Assembly: GCF_000287055.2 (NCBI RefSeq)
Contig: NZ_AJYQ02000030.1
Coordinates: 16,430 to 80,429 of the forward strand
Direction: 5' to 3'
Length of the DNA stretch: 64,000 nucleotides
Origin: Vibrio genomosp. F10 str. ZF-129
GTDB lineage: Bacteria; Pseudomonadota; Gammaproteobacteria; Enterobacterales; Vibrionaceae
Below, piece after piece: positions 8,146-17,370 of the stretch (position 1 is its first letter; each line of letters opens with the position of its first letter). The notes below the pieces were generated by a model. It was given only the letters and a program-made list of their open reading frames with translations. It ran no database searches and was not told the origin of the DNA. The translations under genes and the position numbers were made by a program.

Positions 8146-9573
8146 GCTTCTAACTTGAACTTCTAACCATTGCTTTAATTGCTTACGGGACACTTTAATA
8201 CCTGACGCGAATAATTCAGGCGGTATCAAATAGTAAGCAACTGGCCACTTAAACTTTTCTAACCTTTTTTTTAAAAAGACATCCATCTCTATTTTGGACG
8301 GTAAGCTTTCAGCATCAATAATCGCTACTGGTCTATAGCCAAACTCTTTATCAGTGACTGGAACAACAAAAGCTTGGTTTATCACTGGGTGACGGTTTAG
8401 CTCCGCTTCTATTTGCTCACAATGAATATTTTCGCCACCCGAGATGAATTGGTTATCAACGCGGCCAATAACCCGTAATTCATTGTTTTCCCAGCAACCA
8501 AGATCTTTGGTATCAAACCAACCGTCGTTATCGATGATCGGCGTGATATTCCCTTGAAAAAAATACCCTGCCGCTAACGTATCACCACCAACGAAGATCC
8601 GTTGATTTTCAATTTTTAGCTTCCTGTTTGGTATGACACTGCCTGCCGTCGAACTGTTATTCACCCGCTTTGCTGTGACCGTTGACGCTGCTTCCGTCAT
8701 GCCATAACCAAGCCACGCATCAATGTGTAATTTGGCACACTGCGCTGTCAGGCTTTCTGGAATATGGCTGCCACCCAGTAACACGCGCGTTAAAGTCAAC
8801 GGTTGTTTCATCTCGATCAATCGGCTCAATTGTGTCGACACTAACGATGCGTGGGTGACATCTTTAATGTCAAGGTTGAGATTCCCTTGCCCTACTTTTA
8901 AGCAGCCACCCGCAGAGAGCCATCGATACAAGATCGCCAATCCAGACACGTGATACAGCGGTAAACTCAAAAGCCAGGTATCGCCAAAGCCGTAATCAAA
9001 TTCTTGCAATAGCCCACTGGCTGAAGCGAAGTGTTGAGCAAAGCTATGGGCGAGCGCTTTTGGGGCACCAGTAGAGCCTGACGTGAAAATGATCGATGCT
9101 ATATTTTTGGTGTTGAATGAATCGACTGAGTTGTCTCCATCAACACTGATGCCGTTATCCGATTGATTTCCATTGATAACTAATCGCGTGCAGAGGGTAT
9201 GCAGAGTCTGTTGCTCTTCGACTGTAAAGCTCTGCCAAACCGTGTCTGTTAACCAAACAAGCGGTCTTGCTTCTCGCTTATACAAACGTTCAAATTTTTG
9301 CTGAAGTAATGCCAAAGGTTGTGGCATGGTCAGCGCGCCGATGGCGCCAATATGGCAGCACGCCAAATACACGAACACGATTTCAGGCTGATTTTTACCA
9401 ACGATAGTGACAACATCGGATCGCTCTACACCTTGAGCATTTAACTGGTGTGCATAAGCCAATACTTCTTGCCACAGCTCATGCCAATTATAGCGTCTGG
9501 TTGGTGTAACTAGCGCACAAGATAATGGGCTCTGTTGAGCCCATCTTTGAATGCTTAACGAAGTCGTTGACAC
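8143..9573 (-). CDS. menE: o-Succinylbenzoate-CoA ligase MenE
   Basis: The 476-residue acyl-adenylating enzyme that activates o-succinylbenzoate to its CoA ester in menaquinone synthesis. The ATP-binding motif FTSGSTGAPK lies at about residue 165, followed by LGYGMTEAAS and the C-terminal ISGGENI segment. The frame is open back to 9654, which would overlap menC by 82 bp; I prefer the GTG at 9573, whose G is the last base of the menC stop (TAGTG), a typical translational-coupling junction. It is the last gene of menF-D-H-B-C-E. The convergent PTS terminator reaches its 3' end. Confidence 0.9.
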   Translation of the reverse strand: MSTTSLSIQRWAQQSPLSCALVTPTRRYNWHELWQEVLAYAHQLNAQGVERSDVVTIVGKNQPEIVFVYLACCHIGAIGALTMPQPLALLQQKFERLYKREARPLVWLTDTVWQSFTVEEQQTLHTLCTRLVINGNQSDNGISVDGDNSVDSFNTKNIASIIFTSGSTGAPKALAHSFAQHFASASGLLQEFDYGFGDTWLLSLPLYHVSGLAILYRWLSAGGCLKVGQGNLNLDIKDVTHASLVSTQLSRLIEMKQPLTLTRVLLGGSHIPESLTAQCAKLHIDAWLGYGMTEAASTVTAKRVNNSSTAGSVIPNRKLKIENQRIFVGGDTLAAGYFFQGNITPIIDNDGWFDTKDLGCWENNELRVIGRVDNQFISGGENIHCEQIEAELNRHPVINQAFVVPVTDKEFGYRPVAIIDAESLPSKIEMDVFLKKRLEKFKWPVAYYLIPPELFASGIKVSRKQLKQWLEVQVRS

Positions 9574-10559
9574 TAGGATTGCCACATCACTTGTTGATCG
9601 CTGAGTTTGTAGATTGGCAATGTTGAACCAGGCCAAGCCGTCTCTAACTGGCACTGAAATAAATTTAAAGTATCGAGACCTGGAACTTCATCTGGCAATA
9701 GCCATAAAGAGAGACGCGCAAGCTGATCAAGCCCAAGACTCGATTCAATACTTGAGCTGATCACGGCTTGAATACCTAGTGTATTAGCCTTTTCAATCAG
9801 GTTAATGCAACGTGTAACCGAACCAATCAGAGTCGGTTTAATCACTATGGCTTTTGCACCGGTTAAGTCTTCTAAACAGAAATCACGTTTTTGAATCGCG
9901 TGCTGCAAGGTTTCGTCCCACGCGATGGCGATACCAGAGTCAATGGCAAACGAAAAGCTGTCGCCAGGCACCAGACAAGGCTCTTCTAAGTAGTGAATAC
10001 GCTGACGCAGTGAAGGAGCTATGTACTTAGCGAATTTATGCGCTTTTTCGAGCGACCACGAGCGATTCGCATCTAAACGCAGTGACAGATCGGGTATCGA
10101 TTCAAGCAATAAGCTGACGATCATGCCATCACGAATTGGTTCATACAGCCCCACTTTGACTTTGGCTACCTTTTTGCCTTCCATCGCGCTAAGTACCGGT
10201 AATACTTCATCAGGATCACCACTGCACAAAGGAGCAGAGCGATAATTTCCCTCTTTCGGTAACTCGCCAGCCAGCTCTAGTTCCGCCATTGATAACCCAA
10301 AGGCGACAGAAGGATAAAGTTCATCATAATCAGCATTCTGCCCAGCTACCCACAACTCAAGCTGTTTCTGAGCTTGCAGCCCTGCTTCTTCCGTTGTTTC
10401 GACACTAAAGCCAATTAAAGGAGAAATTTCACCTCGACCGACCCGACCATTTTCCGTCAGTTCCACGATAAACCCAACACGCTCTGTGAGCTTATGATTT
10501 CTTAGAACTACACCGCTATCCATAGGTAACTGATAACGATAAAGCTTAGCTGATTTCAT
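9573..10559 (-). CDS. menC: o-Succinylbenzoate synthase MenC
   Basis: A 328-residue enolase-superfamily enzyme that dehydrates SHCHC to o-succinylbenzoate. Visible active-site parts are the KVKVG lysine pair, metal ligands in LRLDANRSW, YLEEP and AWDE, and the second lysine in AIVIKPTLIGS. A longer frame begins at 10592, but the Met at 10559 gives the usual MenC N-terminus and length. It overlaps menE by one base. Unusually for this operon, 257 bp separate it from menB; that gap holds a perfect tandem duplication and a large dyad. Confidence 0.92.
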   Translation of the reverse strand: MKSAKLYRYQLPMDSGVVLRNHKLTERVGFIVELTENGRVGRGEISPLIGFSVETTEEAGLQAQKQLELWVAGQNADYDELYPSVAFGLSMAELELAGELPKEGNYRSAPLCSGDPDEVLPVLSAMEGKKVAKVKVGLYEPIRDGMIVSLLLESIPDLSLRLDANRSWSLEKAHKFAKYIAPSLRQRIHYLEEPCLVPGDSFSFAIDSGIAIAWDETLQHAIQKRDFCLEDLTGAKAIVIKPTLIGSVTRCINLIEKANTLGIQAVISSSIESSLGLDQLARLSLWLLPDEVPGLDTLNLFQCQLETAWPGSTLPIYKLSDQQVMWQS

Positions 10560-10695
10560 ATAAGATTCCGCTGTGATAATGCGCGAGCGCAACTAGTGCA
10601 TAGACCATCAAACCAGGTCATAAGTTCACTCTTAATCGTAGATAGCCATTGTCTAAGAGTGTTTTTCTGCTGCGTTTTTTGAGATTATTTTGCTT

Positions 10696-10725
10696 AACGT
10701 ACTAAAGCAAAACGTACTAAAGCAA
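10696..10725. repeat. Perfect 15-bp tandem duplication in the menB-menC gap
   Basis: Two adjacent identical copies of AACGTACTAAAGCAA (10696-10710 and 10711-10725). Similar TTTTGCTTAACGTACT sequence overlaps the left edge. It is probably a slipped-strand duplication. Confidence 0.85.
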
Positions 10726-10748
10726 AACAAGCATAGTCGGCAAAGTAC

Positions 10749-10784
10749 GCAAAGGTGGTTTTATTCACATAAACACACCTTTGC
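10749..10784. other. Large dyad in the menB-menC gap
   Basis: GCAAAGGTG and CACCTTTGC pair perfectly. After two mismatches a further TTTAT/ATAAA segment pairs, closing a TCAC loop. No T-run follows on the minus strand, so it looks more like an mRNA structure or processing site than a terminator. Confidence 0.55.
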
Positions 10785-10816
10785 TGACCAATGCTGTGCT
10801 GGCTTACTCAAATTTA

Positions 10817-11683
10817 TTAAGGGTTACGAGGGAACTTATCAAAATCTGGACGACGTTTTTCATTAAACGCATTTCGACCTTCTTGGCCTTCTTCTGTCAT
10901 GTAGAACATCATCGTCGCATTGCCTGCCAGTTCTTGAAGACCGGCTTGGCCATCACAATCCGCATTAAGGGCCGCTTTTAAACAACGAAGGGCCATTGGG
11001 CTGTGCTGAAGTGTCTCACGAGACCAACGAATCGCTTCTTTTTCAAGATCGTCAACAGCAACCACCGTATTCACTAATCCCATATCAAGCGCTTCCTGGG
11101 CATCATAGAATCGGCATAAAAACCATATTTCACGCGCTTTCTTTTGGCCGACAATTCTCGCCATGTAAGACGCGCCCCAACCACCGTCAAACGATCCGAC
11201 TTTAGGACCCGTTTGACCAAATTGGGCATTTTCAGCCGCAATGGTTAAATCACACATCATGTGCAAAACATGACCGCCACCCACAGCCCAGCCAGCGACT
11301 GCAGCTATGACAGGTTTTGGACAAGTGCGAATTTGACGTTGAAAATCAAGCACATTGAGGTGATGCGTACCGCTATCATCTCGGTAACCACCGTAGTCAC
11401 CACGAATCTTTTGATCACCACCAGAACAGAAGGCTTTCTCACCCAAACCCGTGAGGATAATAACGCCCACTTGTTCATCATAGCGAGCATTGGCCAATGC
11501 ATCGATCATCTCTTTTACCGTTTGTGGGCGAAACGCATTATGAACTTGAGGACGCGCGATAGTAATTTTCGCAATGCCATCGGCGGATTTATGATAATGA
11601 ATATCTTCATACTCGTTGGTGCAATCTTTCCATTCAACGGGTGCGTAAAGCTCTTCTTCGGTAATGCCTACTGTCTTTGCCAT
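10817..11683 (-). CDS. menB: 1,4-Dihydroxy-2-naphthoyl-CoA synthase MenB
   Basis: A 288-residue crotonase-family enzyme that closes the second naphthoquinone ring from o-succinylbenzoyl-CoA. Diagnostic segments are [18 protein letters not shown] (oxyanion hole glycines), and [17 protein letters not shown], typical of MenB rather than other crotonases. The C-terminus [10 protein letters not shown] matches the family. It lies between menH and menC. The spacing to menH is 86 bp, and the larger gap to menC may reduce distal expression. Confidence 0.95.
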   Translation of the reverse strand: MAKTVGITEEELYAPVEWKDCTNEYEDIHYHKSADGIAKITIARPQVHNAFRPQTVKEMIDALANARYDEQVGVIILTGLGEKAFCSGGDQKIRGDYGGYRDDSGTHHLNVLDFQRQIRTCPKPVIAAVAGWAVGGGHVLHMMCDLTIAAENAQFGQTGPKVGSFDGGWGASYMARIVGQKKAREIWFLCRFYDAQEALDMGLVNTVVAVDDLEKEAIRWSRETLQHSPMALRCLKAALNADCDGQAGLQELAGNATMMFYMTEEGQEGRNAFNEKRRPDFDKFPRNP

Positions 11684-11769
11684 TTTAATTATCCATTTGT
11701 CCGATTCGTGCTCTGCTAATCGAGCATCAATTACTGTTTCGTGATCAATGACCGTTTTGTCATCAATAG

Positions 11770-12564
11770 CTATTTCGTAAAGTTCTTTATCTGTTGCGCA
11801 AATACATGTGGGCTTTCTTGATGCACATTATGCCCTGCGCCTGAAACAAAATTAAATGACAACCCGCTCGTGCGCGCTATCTGACTAAATTTATGGTCAT
11901 TCTCACCGCAAATGTAATGCATGCGTATGGGCTGTTTTTTAAGTGCAGTTAACAAGTATTCTTGCTCGGCTAATGAGGTTGCAAGTAGCATCTGCGCAAT
12001 TGCAGGGCCAAGATTAGCATTGCGCTTTAGCTGGAAGATTTGTTTCTGCTCATTGTTTAGTGAAGAAAAAACACCTTGCTGATACCAGTCGATTAACACC
12101 TGTTCAATTGGCTCATTATTGAAGCGATTTGCCCAGCCTCGATCATTGACCGCTCGTGCAAGCTTTTGGGCTGTGCTCTCTAATCCCAAGTGGCTCCCTT
12201 CTACGATGAGCCCTTGCAAATTAAGTATCGAAAACAAACCATTCGCCACACCGTGCATCGCAACCCTCCCCCCCATAGAGTAGCCAATCATGACCACTGG
12301 CTGGTTGGGCGCGAGTAATGCTGAAACAGTATTGGAAATCATATCGCAGCAATCGTCAAAGCCTGTACATGTAATATGTGCACTTTGACCATGACCAGGA
12401 AGGTCAATTGTCAGGCATGAGTATTCCGTTAGCTGTTCGATACTCGATTGCCAATCATCGCCATTTCCGAGTAAGCCATGAAGAAAAACCAATGTCGGTT
12501 TGGTTGTGTTACCCACATAATGATGTTCACTATGCAGCATGCCGTCGTTCACTTTATTTTCCAC
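11770..12564 (-). CDS. menH: SHCHC synthase MenH (alpha/beta hydrolase)
   Basis: A 264-residue alpha/beta hydrolase that removes pyruvate from SEPHCHC to give SHCHC. It shows the [12 protein letters not shown] oxyanion segment, the nucleophile elbow GYSMGGR (Ser about residue 96), an aspartate in CGENDHKF and the catalytic His in GAGHNVH. The start is GTG with GGAG upstream; an ATG eight codons in is an alternative. It follows menD by 59 bp in the usual operon order. Confidence 0.9.
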   Translation of the reverse strand: MENKVNDGMLHSEHHYVGNTTKPTLVFLHGLLGNGDDWQSSIEQLTEYSCLTIDLPGHGQSAHITCTGFDDCCDMISNTVSALLAPNQPVVMIGYSMGGRVAMHGVANGLFSILNLQGLIVEGSHLGLESTAQKLARAVNDRGWANRFNNEPIEQVLIDWYQQGVFSSLNNEQKQIFQLKRNANLGPAIAQMLLATSLAEQEYLLTALKKQPIRMHYICGENDHKFSQIARTSGLSFNFVSGAGHNVHQESPHVFAQQIKNFTK

Positions 12565-12623
12565 AATCTCAGCTCCATAGGCTTAGCTCCATTGACCAAG
12601 AGCCATAAAATGAGGGCCATAAT

Positions 12624-14378
12624 CTAGGCATCATGAAGTAAACGGGAAAATTCGACGAGTTGTTCTGAGGCTTGATTCGAAGGCGTTATAACCTCGACAA
12701 CCAAGGCACCACAGCCCTGATTAAGGTGTGTTGAGATACTGAGCAAACATTGAGATAGCGTATTTGGCCTATCGTAGGCCAAACCAAACTGCTTTGCTGC
12801 GTACTCAAACTGATAGCCATGAGGCATTTGATATAGGGCTTCTTTTTGCTGTTTGGGCACGGGTAATAAATCAAAAATTGCCCCGCCATCATTGTTGGTC
12901 ACAACGATCACAACCGGGCTCTTTTGATGGCTTAATAACGCCAAAGAGTTCAGATCATACAGCAATGAAGTGTCACCGATAAATACCAGCATGGGTGTTG
13001 ATAAGGCTCGTTGAACACCCACGGATGTCGCGACTAAACCATCAATCCCTGACGCGCCTCGATTAGTATGCACACGGAACGAGTCAATCGATGAAAACAT
13101 ATCAACCAAGCGCACAAAAAGACTGTTTCCGAAGAATAACGTCGCCTCTTTAGGTACGTTTTTTAATAATTCAGGTATAGCATAACTCAAGCCAACTTCA
13201 GTCAAACAATCACCATGTTCTAAAAACGCGTTTGCTTTTGTCGCGACCACACGGGAAAGAACTTGTAACGCATCGCCCCAACCAGCTGTTTCGCTTTTTC
13301 CAGACAATGGCAATTGAGATAGCTGATTGAGTTGCCATTGGCACCAGTCAGCGACCTCAGAGCGATAATGGGTTTGCTGTAGATGTGACTGATTATTTCG
13401 ATCGGCACTTGGGTCTACATAAATGTAGTCACAAGATGAGGTGGAGACGTGCTGATCTAGCCACTGGTTTAAGCGCTTAGAGATAATTCGAGAGCCGAAC
13501 TGAATAACGGCAGTACATTGATTCAATAAATTTTTTTCTGGGTGAGAGGCGCTTGATAATTGTAACCACACATCATAGTGTGCCCAATCACTACTCACCC
13601 CAGATTGTGGGTCACATAAAACCGGCCAACCCAATCGGTGCGCAAATTCAATAGCCGAGGCTGCCTGATCCCGTTCAACACGGCCAATGATCACTAAGCC
13701 TTTTTTTGAAAAAAGATCCGTACAAAACCGATGTGGATACTGAGCCTGAGTGCCATATTGTAGACAGTAAGGTTCGTGGCTTTGACGCCATCCAGATACC
13801 GTTTCCTGGTAATCTTTAAACAGTGTCTCATCGACCTCTCCATACAACGGCTCTGGAAAGGGACAATTGATATGAACTGCAGAGCCCTGTTGCGCTTGCT
13901 GGTGCATGACCTCATCGAGGCTAGAAAGAAGCCAAGGTAGACCGAACTGCTCAGATGGACTGGGTAGATTAAGCTCCGCGCGCGTATGCGGTGCAAAAAT
14001 ACCACGTTGCTCGATAGCTTGATTAGCACCGCAGCCCACCAATTGCTGAGGTCTATCGGCACTTAACACAACCAGCTTTTCCCCAGTCAATTTAGCTTCG
14101 GCGATAGCAGGCAGCAGGTTAGCTACGGCTGTACCCGACGTCACGATAATGGCAACGGGAGAATGGCTTGCCTTCGCTAGGCCCAACGCCAAAAACCCGA
14201 GTCCACGCTCGTCAAAATGAGTGTGAATATTGAGTTGCTGATTGGCATCGGCTTCGAGAGTTAAAGGGGTAGAACGAGACCCCGGTGCAATGCAAACTTC
14301 CGTCACACCAAATCGTGTTAATTCTTCGAGTATGACACGGCACCAAATACGGTTCATCACCGCTTGGTTGTTGATCAT
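12624..14378 (-). CDS. menD: SEPHCHC synthase MenD
   Basis: A 584-residue thiamine-diphosphate enzyme that adds succinic semialdehyde from 2-oxoglutarate to isochorismate. The N-terminal domain has APGSRSTPLTL and TSGTAVANLLPA; the C-terminal cofactor domain has TNRGASGIDG and the GDTSLLYDLNSLALL segment ending in a metal-binding NNDGGAIF. The length is normal for MenD. Its start overlaps the menF stop by four bases (ATGA), indicating translational coupling. Confidence 0.95.
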   Translation of the reverse strand: MINNQAVMNRIWCRVILEELTRFGVTEVCIAPGSRSTPLTLEADANQQLNIHTHFDERGLGFLALGLAKASHSPVAIIVTSGTAVANLLPAIAEAKLTGEKLVVLSADRPQQLVGCGANQAIEQRGIFAPHTRAELNLPSPSEQFGLPWLLSSLDEVMHQQAQQGSAVHINCPFPEPLYGEVDETLFKDYQETVSGWRQSHEPYCLQYGTQAQYPHRFCTDLFSKKGLVIIGRVERDQAASAIEFAHRLGWPVLCDPQSGVSSDWAHYDVWLQLSSASHPEKNLLNQCTAVIQFGSRIISKRLNQWLDQHVSTSSCDYIYVDPSADRNNQSHLQQTHYRSEVADWCQWQLNQLSQLPLSGKSETAGWGDALQVLSRVVATKANAFLEHGDCLTEVGLSYAIPELLKNVPKEATLFFGNSLFVRLVDMFSSIDSFRVHTNRGASGIDGLVATSVGVQRALSTPMLVFIGDTSLLYDLNSLALLSHQKSPVVIVVTNNDGGAIFDLLPVPKQQKEALYQMPHGYQFEYAAKQFGLAYDRPNTLSQCLLSISTHLNQGCGALVVEVITPSNQASEQLVEFSRLLHDA

Positions 14379-15685
14379 GATGCGACCTCAACCAGTGGCG
14401 GCGCATCGGAAAACAACGACAGTAATGTGGACATTTTTTTGTCTAGCTCTTGCCATTCATGGCTGGCGACAGAACCTGGAACAATACCCGCACCAGCGAA
14501 TAATTGAACTTGCTCATTCACCACCAACGCACTGCGTATCGCGACGCAAAACTCGGCTTTTCTATGGCTCACATAGCCCACTGAGCCGGCGTACCATCCT
14601 CGAGCAAAGGGCTCATTATTGCGAATAAACGCCATCGACTCTTGTCGAGGAAGCCCAGCAACGGCCGCTGTCGGTTGTAGCGCACTTAGCAACTGAACCC
14701 CGTTGGTTCCTTTCGTTAAATGAGCCCGAATGCTGCGCTTCAAATGCTGCACTTTTCGTAATCGAATCAAGCGTGCATCTTGCTCCACATGAATCTCTTC
14801 CGAATGAGGGGTTAATCGTTCGACAATATCATCAACCACATATTGATTTTCATTCAAATTCTTTTCATCTTGCGCCAACCAATTCGCCAATTGCATATCT
14901 TGTGTGGCGTTGACTCCTCGGCCAATCGTACCGGCCAATGCTTCGGTATGCAGCTCTTGGTCGAATCGAGAATATAAACGTTCTGGTGTTGAACCCATGA
15001 AGCTATGCTTCTGGTCAAGAGACATCAAAAAATGAAAGCTATGGTGATTCTGGTTATAGCTTGCTTTGAGCAATTGCGCTGCGCTGACCGGCTTATCTAA
15101 TTGAAGCACCGTCTTTCTTGCCAATACCACCTTTTTAAAGTCACCTGACTCAATACCATCAAGCACTTTATCCACCAAGTGCTGCCACTCATGCTCCGTT
15201 GGCGTATGATCAATATGATTAGTATGTGAGGATAATGACGGCAAGGGCACCACATCGCACTGAAGTTTGCGTAGTGACGTTAGCGTTCTATTGTTATCAG
15301 GTGTGATATTGACGGCAAGCGCCCAGGAATCATCAAAACGAATCAGTTCTATTTGCGGCAGAAAGAAAAAGGACGGCATACATCGACGATTTTTTTCAGT
15401 GTTACCATCAAAAGAACGCCCACCCCAAATTCGTTGATCCTCACCTAATATCGCATAAGCGGGGGCTGGATCCGAAAATGTGTACAACTGCCCCAGTGCA
15501 ACCACTTCTTCACGAGTGTCTCTCGATTGCCAATAGAATTTGGGAAAAATAGGTTGCGCTTCCAACCAGTCGATAAAAGCAATGTTCGGGTTTTCCTCAA
15601 GAACTTGAACTAGACGTACTTCACCTTCTTTGGCGCACTTTACACGTTCAATAAGTTCACAAACTGCTTGATGAAAAGAAGACAA
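14375..15685 (-). CDS. menF: Isochorismate synthase MenF
   Basis: A 436-residue chorismate-utilising enzyme that makes isochorismate, the entry step of menaquinone synthesis. The C-terminal catalytic domain contains FKKVVLARKTVL (general-base lysine), GSTPERL, EALAGTIGRG, ALQPTAAVAGLPR and GWYAGSVGYV. The start appears to be TTG with GAGG five bases upstream. It heads the men operon, and its promoter must lie in the 217-bp gap shared with divergent alaA. Menaquinone rather than siderophore use is inferred from the operon. Confidence 0.93.
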   Translation of the reverse strand: MSSFHQAVCELIERVKCAKEGEVRLVQVLEENPNIAFIDWLEAQPIFPKFYWQSRDTREEVVALGQLYTFSDPAPAYAILGEDQRIWGGRSFDGNTEKNRRCMPSFFFLPQIELIRFDDSWALAVNITPDNNRTLTSLRKLQCDVVPLPSLSSHTNHIDHTPTEHEWQHLVDKVLDGIESGDFKKVVLARKTVLQLDKPVSAAQLLKASYNQNHHSFHFLMSLDQKHSFMGSTPERLYSRFDQELHTEALAGTIGRGVNATQDMQLANWLAQDEKNLNENQYVVDDIVERLTPHSEEIHVEQDARLIRLRKVQHLKRSIRAHLTKGTNGVQLLSALQPTAAVAGLPRQESMAFIRNNEPFARGWYAGSVGYVSHRKAEFCVAIRSALVVNEQVQLFAGAGIVPGSVASHEWQELDKKMSTLLSLFSDAPPLVEVAS

Positions 15686-15902
15686 TTCAACCTCGTATAT
15701 CGATGATATTGCTATTATTAGACGGCTACTTTATTTACAGACTCCGTTCAAATCAAGGCTGTAGCTCTATTTTTACATATTCCTGTGATAAGAAACGTAC
15801 AAAGATCAATCATCACCAAAATAAATACCAGATTTTCATTCTATCAAACCCGAAATTGAGATACTTTAAATATAGATTTGAATCATTTTTAGGGATTATG
15901 CA

Positions 15903-17117
15903 ATGCAAAATATCGAGATGTCATCGAAACTCGATAATGTCTGCTACGACATTAGGGGTCCAGTACTCAAACATGCTAAACGCATGGAAGAAGAGGGGCA
16001 TAAAATTCTTAAACTTAATATTGGTAATCCCGCCCCATTTGGTTTCGATGCCCCAGATGAAATTCTTGTTGATGTTATTCGTAATCTTCCGACCTCTCAA
16101 GGGTATTGTGATTCGAAAGGCATTTACTCTGCGCGTAAAGCCGTGGTTCAACATTACCAACGGAAAGGCATCCACTCTTTGGATGTGGAAGATGTCTACA
16201 TTGGCAATGGTGTGTCTGAGTTGATTGTCATGGCGATGCAGGCGTTACTCAATAATGGCGATGAAATGCTAGTACCGGCGCCTGATTACCCTTTATGGAC
16301 CGCTTCTGTTGCTCTTTCTGGGGGTAAAGCCGTCCATTATCTCTGTGACGAAGAATCTGACTGGTACCCGGATCTTGACGATATAAAAAAGAAGATTGGG
16401 CCTAAAACACGTGGCATTGTTTTAATTAATCCAAACAACCCCACTGGCGCGGTTTATAGCCGTGATTTTTTACTGGAAGTGATTGAAATTGCCCGTAAGC
16501 ACAAGCTGATCATTTTCGCTGATGAGATTTACGACAAAGTTCTCTACGATGGTGCCACTCACACTTCTGTGGCGACGCTCACAGAGGATGTTCTGGTTGT
16601 GACCTTTAATGGGCTATCAAAAGCGTATCGAGTCTGTGGCTTCCGTGGCGGTTGGATGTTCTTAACTGGGCCTAAGCATCTTGCTAAAGGCTATATTTCG
16701 GGCTTAGAAATGCTCGCTTCCATGCGTTTGTGTGCCAATGTGCCGATGCAACATGCGATTCAGACAGCACTTGGTGGGTACCAGAGTATCAATGAGCTTA
16801 TTTTGCCAGGTGGACGTTTATTAGAGCAACGTGACAAAGCATGGGAACTGATTAACCAAATCCCAGGCGTTTCTTGCGTTAAGCCAAAAGGGGCAATGTA
16901 TCTGTTCCCGAAAATTGACACCAAAAAATACCGCATCAAAGATGATCAAAAGATGGTACTCGACTTCTTGATTCAAGAAAAAGTATTGTTGGTACAGGGA
17001 ACTGGCTTTAATTGGCCAAAACCGGACCACTTCCGAATCGTCACTCTGCCTCATGTTGAAGACCTAGAAATCGCCATCGGACGATTTGAACGATTCCTTT
17101 CAACCTATAGCCAGTAA
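15903..17117 (+). CDS. alaA: Alanine transaminase AlaA
   Basis: A 404-residue class I aminotransferase nearly collinear with E. coli AlaA (YfbQ), which interconverts pyruvate and glutamate with alanine and 2-oxoglutarate. The matching segments include SSKLDNVCYDIRGPVLKHA, LNIGNPAPFGFDAPDEILVD and PAPDYPLWTA; the pyridoxal-phosphate lysine is in NGLSKAYRVCGFRGGW (about residue 240). The start has AGGGATT upstream. It is divergent from menF. Downstream lie a repeat cluster, a terminator-like stem and a mini-element before yfbR. Confidence 0.93.
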   Translation: MQNIEMSSKLDNVCYDIRGPVLKHAKRMEEEGHKILKLNIGNPAPFGFDAPDEILVDVIRNLPTSQGYCDSKGIYSARKAVVQHYQRKGIHSLDVEDVYIGNGVSELIVMAMQALLNNGDEMLVPAPDYPLWTASVALSGGKAVHYLCDEESDWYPDLDDIKKKIGPKTRGIVLINPNNPTGAVYSRDFLLEVIEIARKHKLIIFADEIYDKVLYDGATHTSVATLTEDVLVVTFNGLSKAYRVCGFRGGWMFLTGPKHLAKGYISGLEMLASMRLCANVPMQHAIQTALGGYQSINELILPGGRLLEQRDKAWELINQIPGVSCVKPKGAMYLFPKIDTKKYRIKDDQKMVLDFLIQEKVLLVQGTGFNWPKPDHFRIVTLPHVEDLEIAIGRFERFLSTYSQ

Positions 17118-17161
17118 GTACACAGGCTAATAAGTACATAAGCCAGCAAGTATATGGGCTA
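17113..17161. repeat. Degenerate 16-17-bp triple repeat at the alaA stop codon
   Basis: Three degenerate units, AGTAAGTACACAGGCTA, ATAAGTACATAAGCCA and GCAAGTATATGGGCTA, lie in a row. The first overlaps the alaA stop codon. No function is evident. Confidence 0.6.
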
Positions 17162-17192
17162 CCGTAGCGATACATCCCATTTCGGTGTTTCT

Positions 17193-17237
17193 AAATGGAT
17201 ACATTTTCATAGACTGAGAGAGTGTCCATTTTTGTTT
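17193..17237 (+). terminator. Likely alaA terminator
   Basis: AAATGGATAC (17193-17202) pairs with GTGTCCATTT (17222-17231), with one G-U pair, across a 19-nt loop. TTGTTT follows. Confidence 0.5.
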
Positions 17238-17255
17238 AGGTGAAGTTCATATAGT

Positions 17256-17322
17256 CTAGGAAGTGTGGATCTTTCGAGCTGATTTTTACAAAAGTTAACC
17301 GCGAAAGATCCACACGCCCTAG
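17256..17322. mobile_element. 67-bp inverted-repeat mini-element (MITE-like)
   Basis: The inverted repeat GTGTGGATCTTTCG / CGAAAGATCCACAC is perfect over 14 bp, with two further imperfect outer positions. It encloses only 25 bp and is flanked on both sides by CTAG, which may be a 4-bp target duplication of the YTAR type. The left end continues AGCTGATTTTTACA. The same outer sequence recurs at 63918, supporting a mobile family. No transposase is present, so it would depend on an enzyme elsewhere. The IS5-like target is inference. Confidence 0.7.
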
Positions 17323-17370
17323 CTCCCTAAGCTCAGGATAATTTAATGATATTCAAGGATGTTTATTATT

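Noticed and set aside
11261..11719. 152-codon plus-strand frame opposite menB
   Set aside because: It is antisense to a clear menB with all family motifs.
15703..16224. 173-codon plus-strand frame overlapping the alaA start
   Set aside because: It lies largely inside alaA in another frame and has no domain-like features; alaA is unambiguous.
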